8,451 nucleotides of DNA from an uncultured Bacteroidota bacterium (GTDB taxonomy: Bacteria > Bacteroidota > Bacteroidia > Bacteroidales > SZUA-534): NCBI GenBank assembly GCA_937900725.1, contig CALCFP010000508.1, positions 1-8,451 of the forward strand, read 5' to 3'. Below the pieces are notes generated by a model. The model did not search any database. It worked only from the letters and a program-made list of their open reading frames with translations, and was not told the DNA's origin. A program made the translations under genes and the position numbers. Shown piece by piece: positions 1 to 6,065 of this stretch (its first letter is position 1; the number at the start of each line of letters is the position of its first letter).

Positions 1-29
1 TTTCTTTTGATTTAAATGGTTATTATTAT

Positions 30-989
30 CTAAGAGCTATTAAAATGGCTGTTGATAATAAAGATGATGAAAAAAAGCAAAACCAATATTGCTATAACTC
101 CAATGATGATGAATCCCAAAAGCAAAGAATCGGTGAATGAATTGCAAACATCCTCAACCTTAACCTTATTTACTATCAACCATTTACTTAACGGCATTTG
201 CATAATTTTGGCAATTGACTTTTTGCCTCCGCAAACATACGTGCAGATGTCACTGCAAGGGTTGCCATTATTTACATTGACAATACCGTTAAGGATACAA
301 GATTGACACTCTTGCGAAGTGTCGCAATACTCTATTTCGTATGGCACAATGTCAAGCACGGCATTGTCGATGACACTGCACAAGTACGACGATATCTTCA
401 TCTGGTTGGTTGGCACGCTGTTGACAATGGTGAACAGATCGACATACGGGTCTATTAGGACCACAACATCCCCTGCCGTATCATTATTCCACTCCACACT
501 CTTTATATAGGCCACCTTTGTCGGGCAGGCCGAGTCGTCGCCGTGGATAAGGTCGAAGCGACTGTCTGCAACATCTGTCTCGAACAAGCCTCGCACCTCA
601 TTAACACGGCCTTTTGTTGTTTCAACTATAAGGTTGAGTTCATTATCTACGACCACGAAATCAATATATTGCGAGTCCGACTTAGTCAAATTCAACGGAT
701 AGAGGATTTTTCGTTGATGACGCAAATCACCATTCACAACCTCATTTACATATTTATTAAACGATGAATCGGAAGACATTTTCTCAACATCGAACTTGAT
801 GTTTTGCTCCCAATCAGACAAATGCTTGTACTGCATTTCCGAAATTACATTGAGGCTTTCCTTCCATGTCCTATACTCGTCACGGACCCTGTTCCACACA
901 AAGGCAACGTAACACAACAAACAGGCGCCAACAACTAGCGTTGCTGTTTTAAAAAACGACCTATTTATCTTTTTTTCAGTATTTTCCAT
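30..989 (-). CDS. Two-helix membrane protein with extracytoplasmic sensor-like domain and no output domain
   Basis: The preferred start (989, MENTEKKINRSFFK) gives 319 residues; a longer frame from ATG 1019 adds ten. A basic N-terminus is followed by a membrane helix (about residues 13-32 of the short form), a large extracytoplasmic region of about 255 residues, and a second helix (about 289-312). Only seven residues (NSHFNSS) follow before TAG. The layout of helix, alpha-helical stalk (YRTWKESLNVISEMQYKHL), mixed sheet core (YIDFVVVDNELNLIVET; GDVVVLIDP), helix resembles dCache/PDC sensor modules of histidine kinases, cyclases and chemoreceptors. A cysteine-rich stretch (short-form residues 222-253, six Cys) interrupts the membrane-proximal half. 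No kinase, HAMP, GGDEF or methyl-accepting part is present. I do not recognise the exact family. It may be a stand-alone sensor, a partner of a kinase beyond the left edge, or a truncated gene. Confidence 0.75.
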   Translation of the reverse strand: MENTEKKINRSFFKTATLVVGACLLCYVAFVWNRVRDEYRTWKESLNVISEMQYKHLSDWEQNIKFDVEKMSSDSSFNKYVNEVVNGDLRHQRKILYPLNLTKSDSQYIDFVVVDNELNLIVETTKGRVNEVRGLFETDVADSRFDLIHGDDSACPTKVAYIKSVEWNNDTAGDVVVLIDPYVDLFTIVNSVPTNQMKISSYLCSVIDNAVLDIVPYEIEYCDTSQECQSCILNGIVNVNNGNPCSDICTYVCGGKKSIAKIMQMPLSKWLIVNKVKVEDVCNSFTDSLLLGFIIIGVIAILVLLFFIIFIINSHFNSS

Positions 990-1012
990 TCGAAAAGGCA
1001 AATTACTCAAAA

Positions 1013-1020
1013 CAAACATA
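1013..1020 (-). promoter_or_regulatory. Candidate -7 promoter box of the sensor gene
   Basis: The minus strand reads TATGTTTG, an exact TAnnTTTG match. A TTG lies 16 bases upstream, closer than the usual 19-21. The box overlaps the first possible ATG (1019) of the sensor gene, so if it works, translation must begin at the next ATG (989), which is also the better protein start. Its position in the largest gene-free gap of the window supports a separate transcript. Confidence 0.4.
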
Positions 1021-1050
1021 TGAATTTAGCAATAAGCAACTTGCCTTATA

Positions 1051-1068
1051 ATTGCAACACACTGCAAT
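1051..1068. repeat. Inverted repeat ATTGCA-N6-TGCAAT in the sensor-gene upstream region
   Basis: A perfect six-base dyad separated by six bases (ACACAC on the plus strand), with partial A/T extension of the arms. It lies about 30-48 bases upstream of the candidate -7 box of the sensor gene. The spacing suits an operator bound by a dimeric regulator or a small stem-loop. The symmetry is seen directly; any binding role is inference. Confidence 0.4.
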
Positions 1069-1091
1069 AATCAAGAATGCGAACTGATTTT

Positions 1092-1106
1092 TATCAATTT
1101 TTGATA
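1092..1106. repeat. Short perfect inverted repeat after the secreted-protein gene (possible weak terminator)
   Basis: TATCAA, a three-base loop TTT, then TTGATA form a perfect six-pair stem 12 bases beyond the TAG stop at 1119. It is A/T-rich and not followed by a long U-run on the minus strand (AAAA follows), so it is a weak intrinsic terminator at best. It could separate the pepE-side operon from the sensor gene. Confidence 0.35.
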
Positions 1107-1118
1107 TGTGTCATTTTT

Positions 1119-1658
1119 CTACCTGGCCTGCCGGTATTGGCTCACCCATGATGGGTTTTCCAACTCTTTCAGCAAATTAATGAGATTATCGCCATAAATA
1201 ACGTCACCTATGAACTCCACGCCATACTGCTTGAGAATCTGCATCTGGCCATCGGTAGGAACTCCGCATTCACGTCCCCAACCTGGTTCTTTTGAGTTGC
1301 CAAAAGGATATGAGGCATAACGCAGTTTCCACAAATTCTTGAGAACATCCGCTGTAATGCCATATTCCTCCATATAGTTGATTCGGTCTGGATTGGCCCG
1401 TGACTCCTGGTGCCCACTGAACTGACGCAGAAACGAATCGTAATTCACAAATGTGACTTCAGCCTTCCCGTCTGGACACAGTTTGTGTATCCCGTAACTG
1501 ACAGGATTTGAGTTGCCACCAGGCAAAAGGCTGATGCAGAATGAGAAACGCGACATTCGTGGTTCTATGTCAGCCTCACCCTTACGGACCAGAATCTGCG
1601 CATTCAGGTTCAACCCTGCGATTATCAGCATTAATGTCAGCAAATGTTTCATAGTCAT
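1119..1658 (-). CDS. Small secreted protein of unknown function
   Basis: A 179-residue protein with a clear signal peptide: Lys4, a Leu/Ile core, and likely cleavage after Asn-Leu-Asn-Ala20 before Gln21, which puts the mature form of about 159 residues in the periplasm or outside. I recognise no domain. The mature chain has three cysteines (41, 61 and 131), a Gly-rich turn LLPGGNSNP at 44-52, and an aromatic Trp/Tyr/Gly segment between about 110 and 130 (LWKLRYASYPFG, then GWGRECG). Cys41 and Cys61 could pair as a disulfide, which is inference. Met3 could be the true start. The gene begins only five bases after the stop of the histidine-rich membrane protein, so the two are surely on one transcript and may form a functional pair. 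It ends with TAG, followed by a 99-base gap with inverted repeats. Confidence 0.8.
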   Translation of the reverse strand: MTMKHLLTLMLIIAGLNLNAQILVRKGEADIEPRMSRFSFCISLLPGGNSNPVSYGIHKLCPDGKAEVTFVNYDSFLRQFSGHQESRANPDRINYMEEYGITADVLKNLWKLRYASYPFGNSKEPGWGRECGVPTDGQMQILKQYGVEFIGDVIYGDNLINLLKELENPSWVSQYRQAR

Positions 1659-1663
1659 TCCGA

Positions 1664-2284
1664 TTACTCCATAAGAAACGACACCACGGCCAATATGATG
1701 AGAATTGCTCCAGTAAGTGTCTTCTGATGGTGTTCAAAGATATGCCAGTTGAGTCGGCTCAACCCTTTCAGCCCCAAATAGACAAGCACCGTCATTACGC
1801 TTACGGTGGCTATCAGGTACACCAGCGATGTGGCTAAAATGCCTGTCCATCCGTAGGCTCCTGCGGGCAGAAAATACACCTCGAGTTCGATGCACGGCGA
1901 AAAGAACATTGCCAACACCATCGAGCCTATTATGGCCGACTTTGTCTTGCCTTTTTCGGCGGTCTTGAAATGATCGTGATCGTGGCTATGATGCGCCATA
2001 TCGGCCACTATAAACGCTATGCCGAGCAATGCGAGAACGGCAGGAGCCACCCAATGTGTCAGTTCGGCGTGTCGGCTCGACAACTGAATCCCCGCTATGC
2101 CTATCAATATGCCTATTATCACCGTGCTTGCTATGTGGGCCACGCCAATAAGCAATGTAGCATTCAGAGTCTCGCGGACTGTCCATTTTTCCGATTTTCC
2201 CACAGCCACTATTGGCAACCAATGGTTAGGAATCAAGGCGTGCACAAGGCTCAACAGCAAACTACCCGATATTATCTGCCACAT
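1664..2284 (-). CDS. Six-helix membrane protein with histidine-rich loop (putative metal-transporter-like / UreH-DsbD_2-type)
   Basis: A 206-residue integral membrane protein with about six helices, near residues 3-26, 42-68, 78-96, 117-139, 144-171 and 187-204. A cytoplasmic-type loop after helix 3 is rich in histidine (MAHHSHDHDHF at 96-106; six His including His98), a common feature of metal-transporting or metal-sensing membrane proteins. Helix 1 carries His15-Ala-Leu-Ile-Pro-Asn-His21-Trp and helix 4 carries Phe-Ser-Pro130-Cys131 followed by Glu133 and Glu135. These paired motifs resemble the broad LysE/NiCoT/UreH/DsbD_2 membrane group, where a Pro-Cys or HxxxxxH segment lines the path. 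I infer transport of a metal ion or of reducing equivalents, and cannot say which. The ATG start is ten bases after pepE; its stop is five bases before the next gene, with which it probably works. Confidence 0.85.
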   Translation of the reverse strand: MWQIISGSLLLSLVHALIPNHWLPIVAVGKSEKWTVRETLNATLLIGVAHIASTVIIGILIGIAGIQLSSRHAELTHWVAPAVLALLGIAFIVADMAHHSHDHDHFKTAEKGKTKSAIIGSMVLAMFFSPCIELEVYFLPAGAYGWTGILATSLVYLIATVSVMTVLVYLGLKGLSRLNWHIFEHHQKTLTGAILIILAVVSFLME

Positions 2285-2294
2285 AACGTGTATT

Positions 2295-3002
2295 TTATAA
2301 ATTTAATAGAAAATCAAAATCTTCGTCAGGCTCAAGTTCAAGAGGTTCGCGGTTGCCCATAAACAGACGCAGATTCTGCTTGCCGATATATTCGATATGG
2401 CTGCCGACAATTTTCAGCATACACCCTTCACGCAATCCCACGACTGTCGATTTAGGATTTGCCGCCAGATACTCAATGATGCGTTCCTCACGTGTCTCGC
2501 CGCCGTGTCCCTCTATACGCTTGTCGGTGTAGTGCGGATTTATCTGAAACGGCACAAAGCCGAATGTATCGAACCCTAGCGGATCGACAACTGGCATATC
2601 GTTGGTTGTCTGCATTGTAGGACAAGCAACATTTGAGCCTGCGCTCCATCCTATATAAGGGATCCCGTCGAGCACACGATTGCGGATAGGTTCCATAAGG
2701 CCGTTAAGGTGTAGTTGACGGACAAGATTCCAGGTATTTCCACCGCCTACCACTATCGCGTCGGCATTGTTGACGGCTTCCAACGGGTTTTCGAATCTAT
2801 GGATGGACATTACCCTACTGCCAAAGTCCTTGAAACGTCGGTTGACCTTTGCTTCATAATCGTCGAAACTGAAAGCGACGGCGGCATACGGTATGAAAAC
2901 AATGTTCTGCCTGCCTTCAACGAACTTTGCTATTTCGTGCTTCGAATACTCCAAATACGGCTCGCCAGCCATAGTTGAATTGCTAATTAGTAACAGGTTC
3001 AT
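2295..3002 (-). CDS. pepE: Dipeptidase E (alpha-aspartyl dipeptidase, peptidase family S51)
   Basis: A 235-residue cytoplasmic serine peptidase that splits dipeptides with an N-terminal aspartate. The start at 3002 (MNLLLISNST) is chosen over a longer frame that opens at GTG 3053, for three reasons: relatives begin exactly at M-x-LLLxSNST, the length then matches E. coli PepE (229), and the catalytic triad falls on the textbook numbers. That triad is Ser120 in GWSAGSN, Asp135 in TTNDMP and His157 in INPHYTD. Other family marks are FIPYA at 36-40, VGGGNT at 85-90 and GHGGETREERI at 165-175, the last containing Glu169, a conserved acidic position. It follows the PPIase gene by 47 bases and precedes the membrane-protein gene by ten. 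The C-terminus is slightly longer and more acidic (EPDEDFDFLLNL) than in enterobacterial forms. Confidence 0.97.
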   Translation of the reverse strand: MNLLLISNSTMAGEPYLEYSKHEIAKFVEGRQNIVFIPYAAVAFSFDDYEAKVNRRFKDFGSRVMSIHRFENPLEAVNNADAIVVGGGNTWNLVRQLHLNGLMEPIRNRVLDGIPYIGWSAGSNVACPTMQTTNDMPVVDPLGFDTFGFVPFQINPHYTDKRIEGHGGETREERIIEYLAANPKSTVVGLREGCMLKIVGSHIEYIGKQNLRLFMGNREPLELEPDEDFDFLLNL

Positions 3003-3020
3003 CTCAATTACATTTTTCTG

Positions 3021-3028
3021 CAAAAATA
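3021..3028 (-). promoter_or_regulatory. Candidate -7 promoter box upstream of pepE
   Basis: The minus strand reads TATTTTTG, an exact TAnnTTTG match, in the 47-base gap between the PPIase stop and the preferred pepE ATG at 3002. The predicted transcript would have a leader of only about 12 bases. No TTTG is present at the usual 19-21 base distance upstream (the nearest TTTG is four bases away), so support is partial. pepE may simply be read from the upstream operon. Confidence 0.3.
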
Positions 3029-3049
3029 ATTTCAAACTGTGAATCTGCA

Positions 3050-3883
3050 TCACCGCCCGTCCACAATCTCCATTTTTATGGTCACCGCCTCTATGGGCCA
3101 GTCGCCGTTGTCGGTTTTTACCGATGCTATCTTGTCAATGACGTCAAGTCCGTCTATCACTTCGCCAAAGACGGTATGCTCGCCGTCGAGATATGCGCAG
3201 CCGCCCGCTGTCTTGTAAATTTCCCTATGTTCGGGACTGATTTTCACGTTATAGTTGAATTCCGTCCCGTTCAGTTCGCCATCGGTATAGCGTGTTCCCT
3301 GTACAATGAAGAACTCAAAAGCCTCTGAGCGTTTCTCTGGATTTTTCTCGTATTCGCGCACCATTGACACTGCGCCGCGCTTGTGGATATTGTCGGGTCT
3401 GAATTCGGCGGGGATGGTCCATTTGCCGAACTTGTCCTTTATGCTTGAACGGTCTAAGCCGTCAGTGTCGCCGCCCTGTATCATAAAATTGTTTATTACA
3501 CGGTAAAACTCCGTGCCGTTGAAATATTTTTCCTTTACAAGACGGACAAAATTTGCCCTGTGCAATGGCGTGTTGGTATAGAGTTCGATCAGCATCGAGC
3601 CCATAGGCGTTGTCAGGCGCACCAGTGTTTCTGGATTCTGCTGTCCGTATTTTGTCAGTTCCTCAACCACGTTGTCTTCGGTGAGGCGCGTCAATGCTGG
3701 CTTGGTCTGCGGCTTGGCCTTTGCTGTTTTAGACTGCGGCTGTTTCCTTGCAGGCGCCTTTTGTGCAGTTTCAGGCATAGTTGCCTGTTGCCGCTGGCCG
3801 CTGCCGTTTCCGCAGGAACACGCGGCTATGAGCAATGCCGCGCTAATCAGGCTCCTGACGATATTTATCTTCATCTTCATCAT
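3050..3883 (-). CDS. Cyclophilin-type peptidyl-prolyl cis-trans isomerase, lipoprotein
   Basis: A 277-residue protein. The first 21 residues form a lipoprotein signal with lipobox IAAC (Cys22), so the mature protein should be lipid-anchored at the envelope. Residues after Cys22 (SCGNGSGQ) lack the acidic surface-export signal described for Bacteroidota lipoproteins, so it probably faces the periplasm. Residues 40-65 are a basic, Pro/Lys/Ala-rich linker. The cyclophilin domain spans about 88-275: TPMGSMLIELY, FYRVINNFMIQGGD at 126-139 (Arg128 and Gln136 match the catalytic Arg and substrate-contact Gln of cyclophilins), FEFFIVQG at 189-196 and DGEHTVFGEVI at 233-243. Inserts at about 140-160 and 199-226 lengthen it relative to cytosolic forms. 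It would speed proline isomerisation in exported proteins. Several ATGs are possible (3883, 3880 and 3874); all fall inside rsgA, and any later start would lose the signal peptide. Confidence 0.95.
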   Translation of the reverse strand: MMKMKINIVRSLISAALLIAACSCGNGSGQRQQATMPETAQKAPARKQPQSKTAKAKPQTKPALTRLTEDNVVEELTKYGQQNPETLVRLTTPMGSMLIELYTNTPLHRANFVRLVKEKYFNGTEFYRVINNFMIQGGDTDGLDRSSIKDKFGKWTIPAEFRPDNIHKRGAVSMVREYEKNPEKRSEAFEFFIVQGTRYTDGELNGTEFNYNVKISPEHREIYKTAGGCAYLDGEHTVFGEVIDGLDVIDKIASVKTDNGDWPIEAVTIKMEIVDGR

Positions 3884-4796
3884 TCAAAAGACTTAAATAA
3901 CTGTTATATCGGCTTTGCGCTATTCTGCCTTCCGCCACAGCCTGCTTGACGGCACATTTAGGTTCGTGCGTATGTGTACAATTGTAGAATTGGCAGTTTT
4001 CCGACTCGGCAAACATCTCGGGAAAGTAGTGTGATATTTCGTCCTTGCACATTTCAATTGTGCCGAACCCTTTTATTCCTGGAGAATCGATGACATAGCC
4101 GCCACCTGCTATCGGGTGCATTTCGGGATATGTCGTAGTGTGGACTCCGCTATCGTGAGAGTCGGATATTTCGGTCGTGCGCAAGTTCAGGTTCGGATTC
4201 AGGACGTTGGCTATCGACGATTTCCCGACGCCAGAATGTCCAGCCAACAACGACAGTTTGCCGCTTGCCGCGCTTTTTATCTCTTCAACGCCTTTCCCGT
4301 CTTTAAGCGAGGCCTTGATGCACTTGTAGCCTATCGTTCCGTACACTTTCACCAAATTGTCCAGTTCCTCTGCCAGTTTGGCGTCATACAGATCTGTCTT
4401 GTTGAAAACCAAGACAGACGGAATATTATATGCTTCGGCTGTTGCCAGAAATCGGTCGATGAATTGCGTATATGTGCGAGGGCTTGCAAGTGTAACCACA
4501 AGGATAGCCTGATCTATGTTCGATGCGAGTATGTGAGCCTCCTTCGACAAGTTTATCGACTTGCGTATAATGTAGTTGCGGCGTTCGCCGATTGACTGTA
4601 TCAAGCCCTGCCCTGTTTTTTCGTCAATGATGAATTCCACATTGTCGCCTACCGCAATCGGATTGGTTGTGCGCAGTCCCTTGGTGCGGAACTTGCCTCT
4701 GATACGGCATTCGACGGTCTGCCCGTCAGCCTTTCTGACTACGTACCAACTGCCTGTCGATTTTATCACTATTCCGCTTTCTGCCATTTCAAGCAT
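3843..4796 (-). CDS. rsgA: Small ribosomal subunit biogenesis GTPase RsgA
   Basis: A 317-residue circularly permuted GTPase that helps the 30S subunit mature and releases assembly factor RbfA. An N-terminal OB-fold region (about 8-70, with IRGKFR and VGDNVEF) is followed by the G motifs in permuted order: G4 NKTD at 132-135, G1 GHSGVGKSS at 186-194, the switch I segment GVHTTT at 217-222, and G3 DSPG at 237-240. The C-terminal zinc knuckle has Cys268, Cys273, His275 and Cys281 (C-x4-C-x-H-x5-C), the normal RsgA ligand set. All key residues are present and the length is typical. The first ATG is used here, but Met4 would also fit, since many relatives begin nearer to that point. The gene follows the SpoIID-domain gene by 39 bases. 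Its last 41 bases, encoding an acidic Asn-Asp-Glu-Asp tail, also encode the start of the next gene. Confidence 0.97.
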   Translation of the reverse strand: MLEMAESGIVIKSTGSWYVVRKADGQTVECRIRGKFRTKGLRTTNPIAVGDNVEFIIDEKTGQGLIQSIGERRNYIIRKSINLSKEAHILASNIDQAILVVTLASPRTYTQFIDRFLATAEAYNIPSVLVFNKTDLYDAKLAEELDNLVKVYGTIGYKCIKASLKDGKGVEEIKSAASGKLSLLAGHSGVGKSSIANVLNPNLNLRTTEISDSHDSGVHTTTYPEMHPIAGGGYVIDSPGIKGFGTIEMCKDEISHYFPEMFAESENCQFYNCTHTHEPKCAVKQAVAEGRIAQSRYNSYLSLLNDEDEDKYRQEPD

Positions 4797-4835
4797 TTTT
4801 ACTGCGACTGCTAATTTAACTATTATTGCCCGATT

Positions 4836-5999
4836 TTACTTCTTGCCGTCTATATTCCTGATATTGACCACTTTCACACCTCTGTAATAAAAATTGACAA
4901 TATCAAGGAACGAATAATTCCGTCGGGCCATCTCCATTGCGCCTTCTTGCGACAACCCCACTCCGTGTCCGTATCCGCGGCCTGTAAATTCAAGCACATT
5001 GCCATTCGGCTTAATTGAAAACCACGCCGACTTGAAACCGAAATCGGCCCTGATTTTCTTCAACGGTATTGTGTCGGTCATATATCGGTAGCAACGCTCA
5101 CGGGCCGACGGATTATAATACAGGTTTGCTGTCCGCGATGCATTGTCGGTTATCGATATGCCATTAAGTTTCAAATATTTAACCCATCTATCAACAGACA
5201 CTGTATCTTTCCACACATAGTTGTGCTGACCGATGCTGAATGTGTCGATCACCGACTTCAGATATGGTGTCGACGACAGCCACACATCTTCCGAGTTAGC
5301 CGTCTGTCCTCCTGAATTTGAGTGAAATACAGCAGAGATAGGATTATTCGTGGAATCGACAATAATTAGGTCGGTTGTATGCGACACTGCCTGACGTATC
5401 AAACTGTTACGATGGCAGCGGTTCAGGTAAACCTGATGGCTCACATCGTCCATAAGGCTGTAGGTTTCAACGCCATCGCGCCAGATAAGCGAATAGAGGT
5501 ATGTGCGGCTTATTATGGCCTGCGTCTTGTAATACTCGTAAGGGGCTTTCGGTCCAGCCTCGCTTTCAACCACTCCCGACAGGTAATCGTTGACATCGAC
5601 GTAGTTTTCGGCCTTGAGATTCCCGTTCAACGCTGTCACTTTTAAATCGCCGTCGTATGTGCGGGCCTTTAGCGACGGCACTGCGGGCTCTATTTTGAAA
5701 ATGCTCTTGCGCGAAGCCGCCGTCAGATACAATTCATCAAAAATGCCCAAGTGTTCATCTTGGTCCCAGACACTAATGCGTTTCCCGACAATGGTGAAAT
5801 AAATTATGGCATTCTTCTTGAGCCGCATAAGCAAACGGTTGTCGGCCACAAGACTGTACTTGCCTTCCTCTGTCGAAAACACCAAAGTCTTTATTTTATC
5901 TTGGCTGAAAACAGTTACACGTATGGTTTCAGCCTTGACTGATGAAGCAAGAAAAGCCAAAATAAACGCCAGAAAAAAACTATAGAATCTCACCAACAA
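4836..5999 (-). CDS. Secreted SpoIID/LytB-domain protein (putative peptidoglycan lytic enzyme or amidase enhancer)
   Basis: A protein of up to 387 residues with an N-terminal hydrophobic signal (about residues 4-23, with likely cleavage after VKA, before ETIRV), so it should act in the periplasm. The SpoIID/LytB domain begins near YLSGVVESEAG at 139-149. By alignment with SpoIID, Glu147 corresponds to the catalytic acid of the glycan-strand lytic transglycosylase. Further family marks are KTQAIISRTYLYS at 158-170, AVFHSNSGGQTAN at 223-235, and GRGYGHGVGLSQEGA at 340-354 with the ending NFYYRGVKV. The first 110 residues are a less conserved N-terminal module. The start is unusual: the longest reading opens with TTG at 5999 directly after an in-frame TGA, with no ATG until about codon 58. 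GTG at 5993, giving M-RFYSFF, is my preferred start because it leaves a compact signal peptide beginning with Arg. Function is by family; whether it cuts glycan or activates an amidase is not shown. Confidence 0.92.
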   Translation of the reverse strand: MLVRFYSFFLAFILAFLASSVKAETIRVTVFSQDKIKTLVFSTEEGKYSLVADNRLLMRLKKNAIIYFTIVGKRISVWDQDEHLGIFDELYLTAASRKSIFKIEPAVPSLKARTYDGDLKVTALNGNLKAENYVDVNDYLSGVVESEAGPKAPYEYYKTQAIISRTYLYSLIWRDGVETYSLMDDVSHQVYLNRCHRNSLIRQAVSHTTDLIIVDSTNNPISAVFHSNSGGQTANSEDVWLSSTPYLKSVIDTFSIGQHNYVWKDTVSVDRWVKYLKLNGISITDNASRTANLYYNPSARERCYRYMTDTIPLKKIRADFGFKSAWFSIKPNGNVLEFTGRGYGHGVGLSQEGAMEMARRNYSFLDIVNFYYRGVKVVNIRNIDGKK

Positions 6000-6049
6000 T
6001 CAATGTTTCAATATTTTAAATATCGCAAGACCACAATTCCGCTAAAATT

Positions 6050-6057
6050 CAAATGTA
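6050..6057 (-). promoter_or_regulatory. Candidate -7 promoter box upstream of the SpoIID-domain gene
   Basis: The minus strand reads TACATTTG, an exact match to the Bacteroides sigma-factor -7 consensus TAnnTTTG. It lies in the 66-base gap after lpxB and would place a start site near 6043, with a leader of about 50 bases to the GTG at 5993. About 20 bases further upstream there is only TTTT rather than the -33 TTTG, so the match is partial. The gap also contains an A/T palindrome, ATATTT-A-AAATAT on the minus strand, around 6011-6023. Confidence 0.38.
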
Positions 6058-6065
6058 AATAAATT

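Noticed and set aside
1..29. Left-edge bases considered as the start of a new gene
   Set aside because: Only 29 bases follow the sensor stop. One frame is open, but that length has no statistical weight on its own.
990..1019. ten-codon N-terminal extension of the sensor-like protein from ATG 1019
   Set aside because: This ATG lies inside the candidate -7 box, and the next ATG (989) gives a normal basic N-terminus before the membrane helix. The longer form cannot be fully excluded.
1970..2362. A 130-codon plus-strand frame, and a 78-codon minus-strand frame at 1986-2222
   Set aside because: Both overlap the six-helix membrane protein in other frames; the membrane protein has coherent helices and tight operon spacing, and these do not.
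3560..3949. A 129-codon plus-strand frame rich in Cys, Leu and Arg
   Set aside because: It is antisense to the Lys/Pro/Ala-rich linker and signal peptide of the isomerase; its composition is a by-product of that sequence.
4116..4595. A 159-codon open frame on the plus strand
   Set aside because: It lies wholly antisense to rsgA, whose GTPase and zinc motifs are intact; its product has no recognisable motif.
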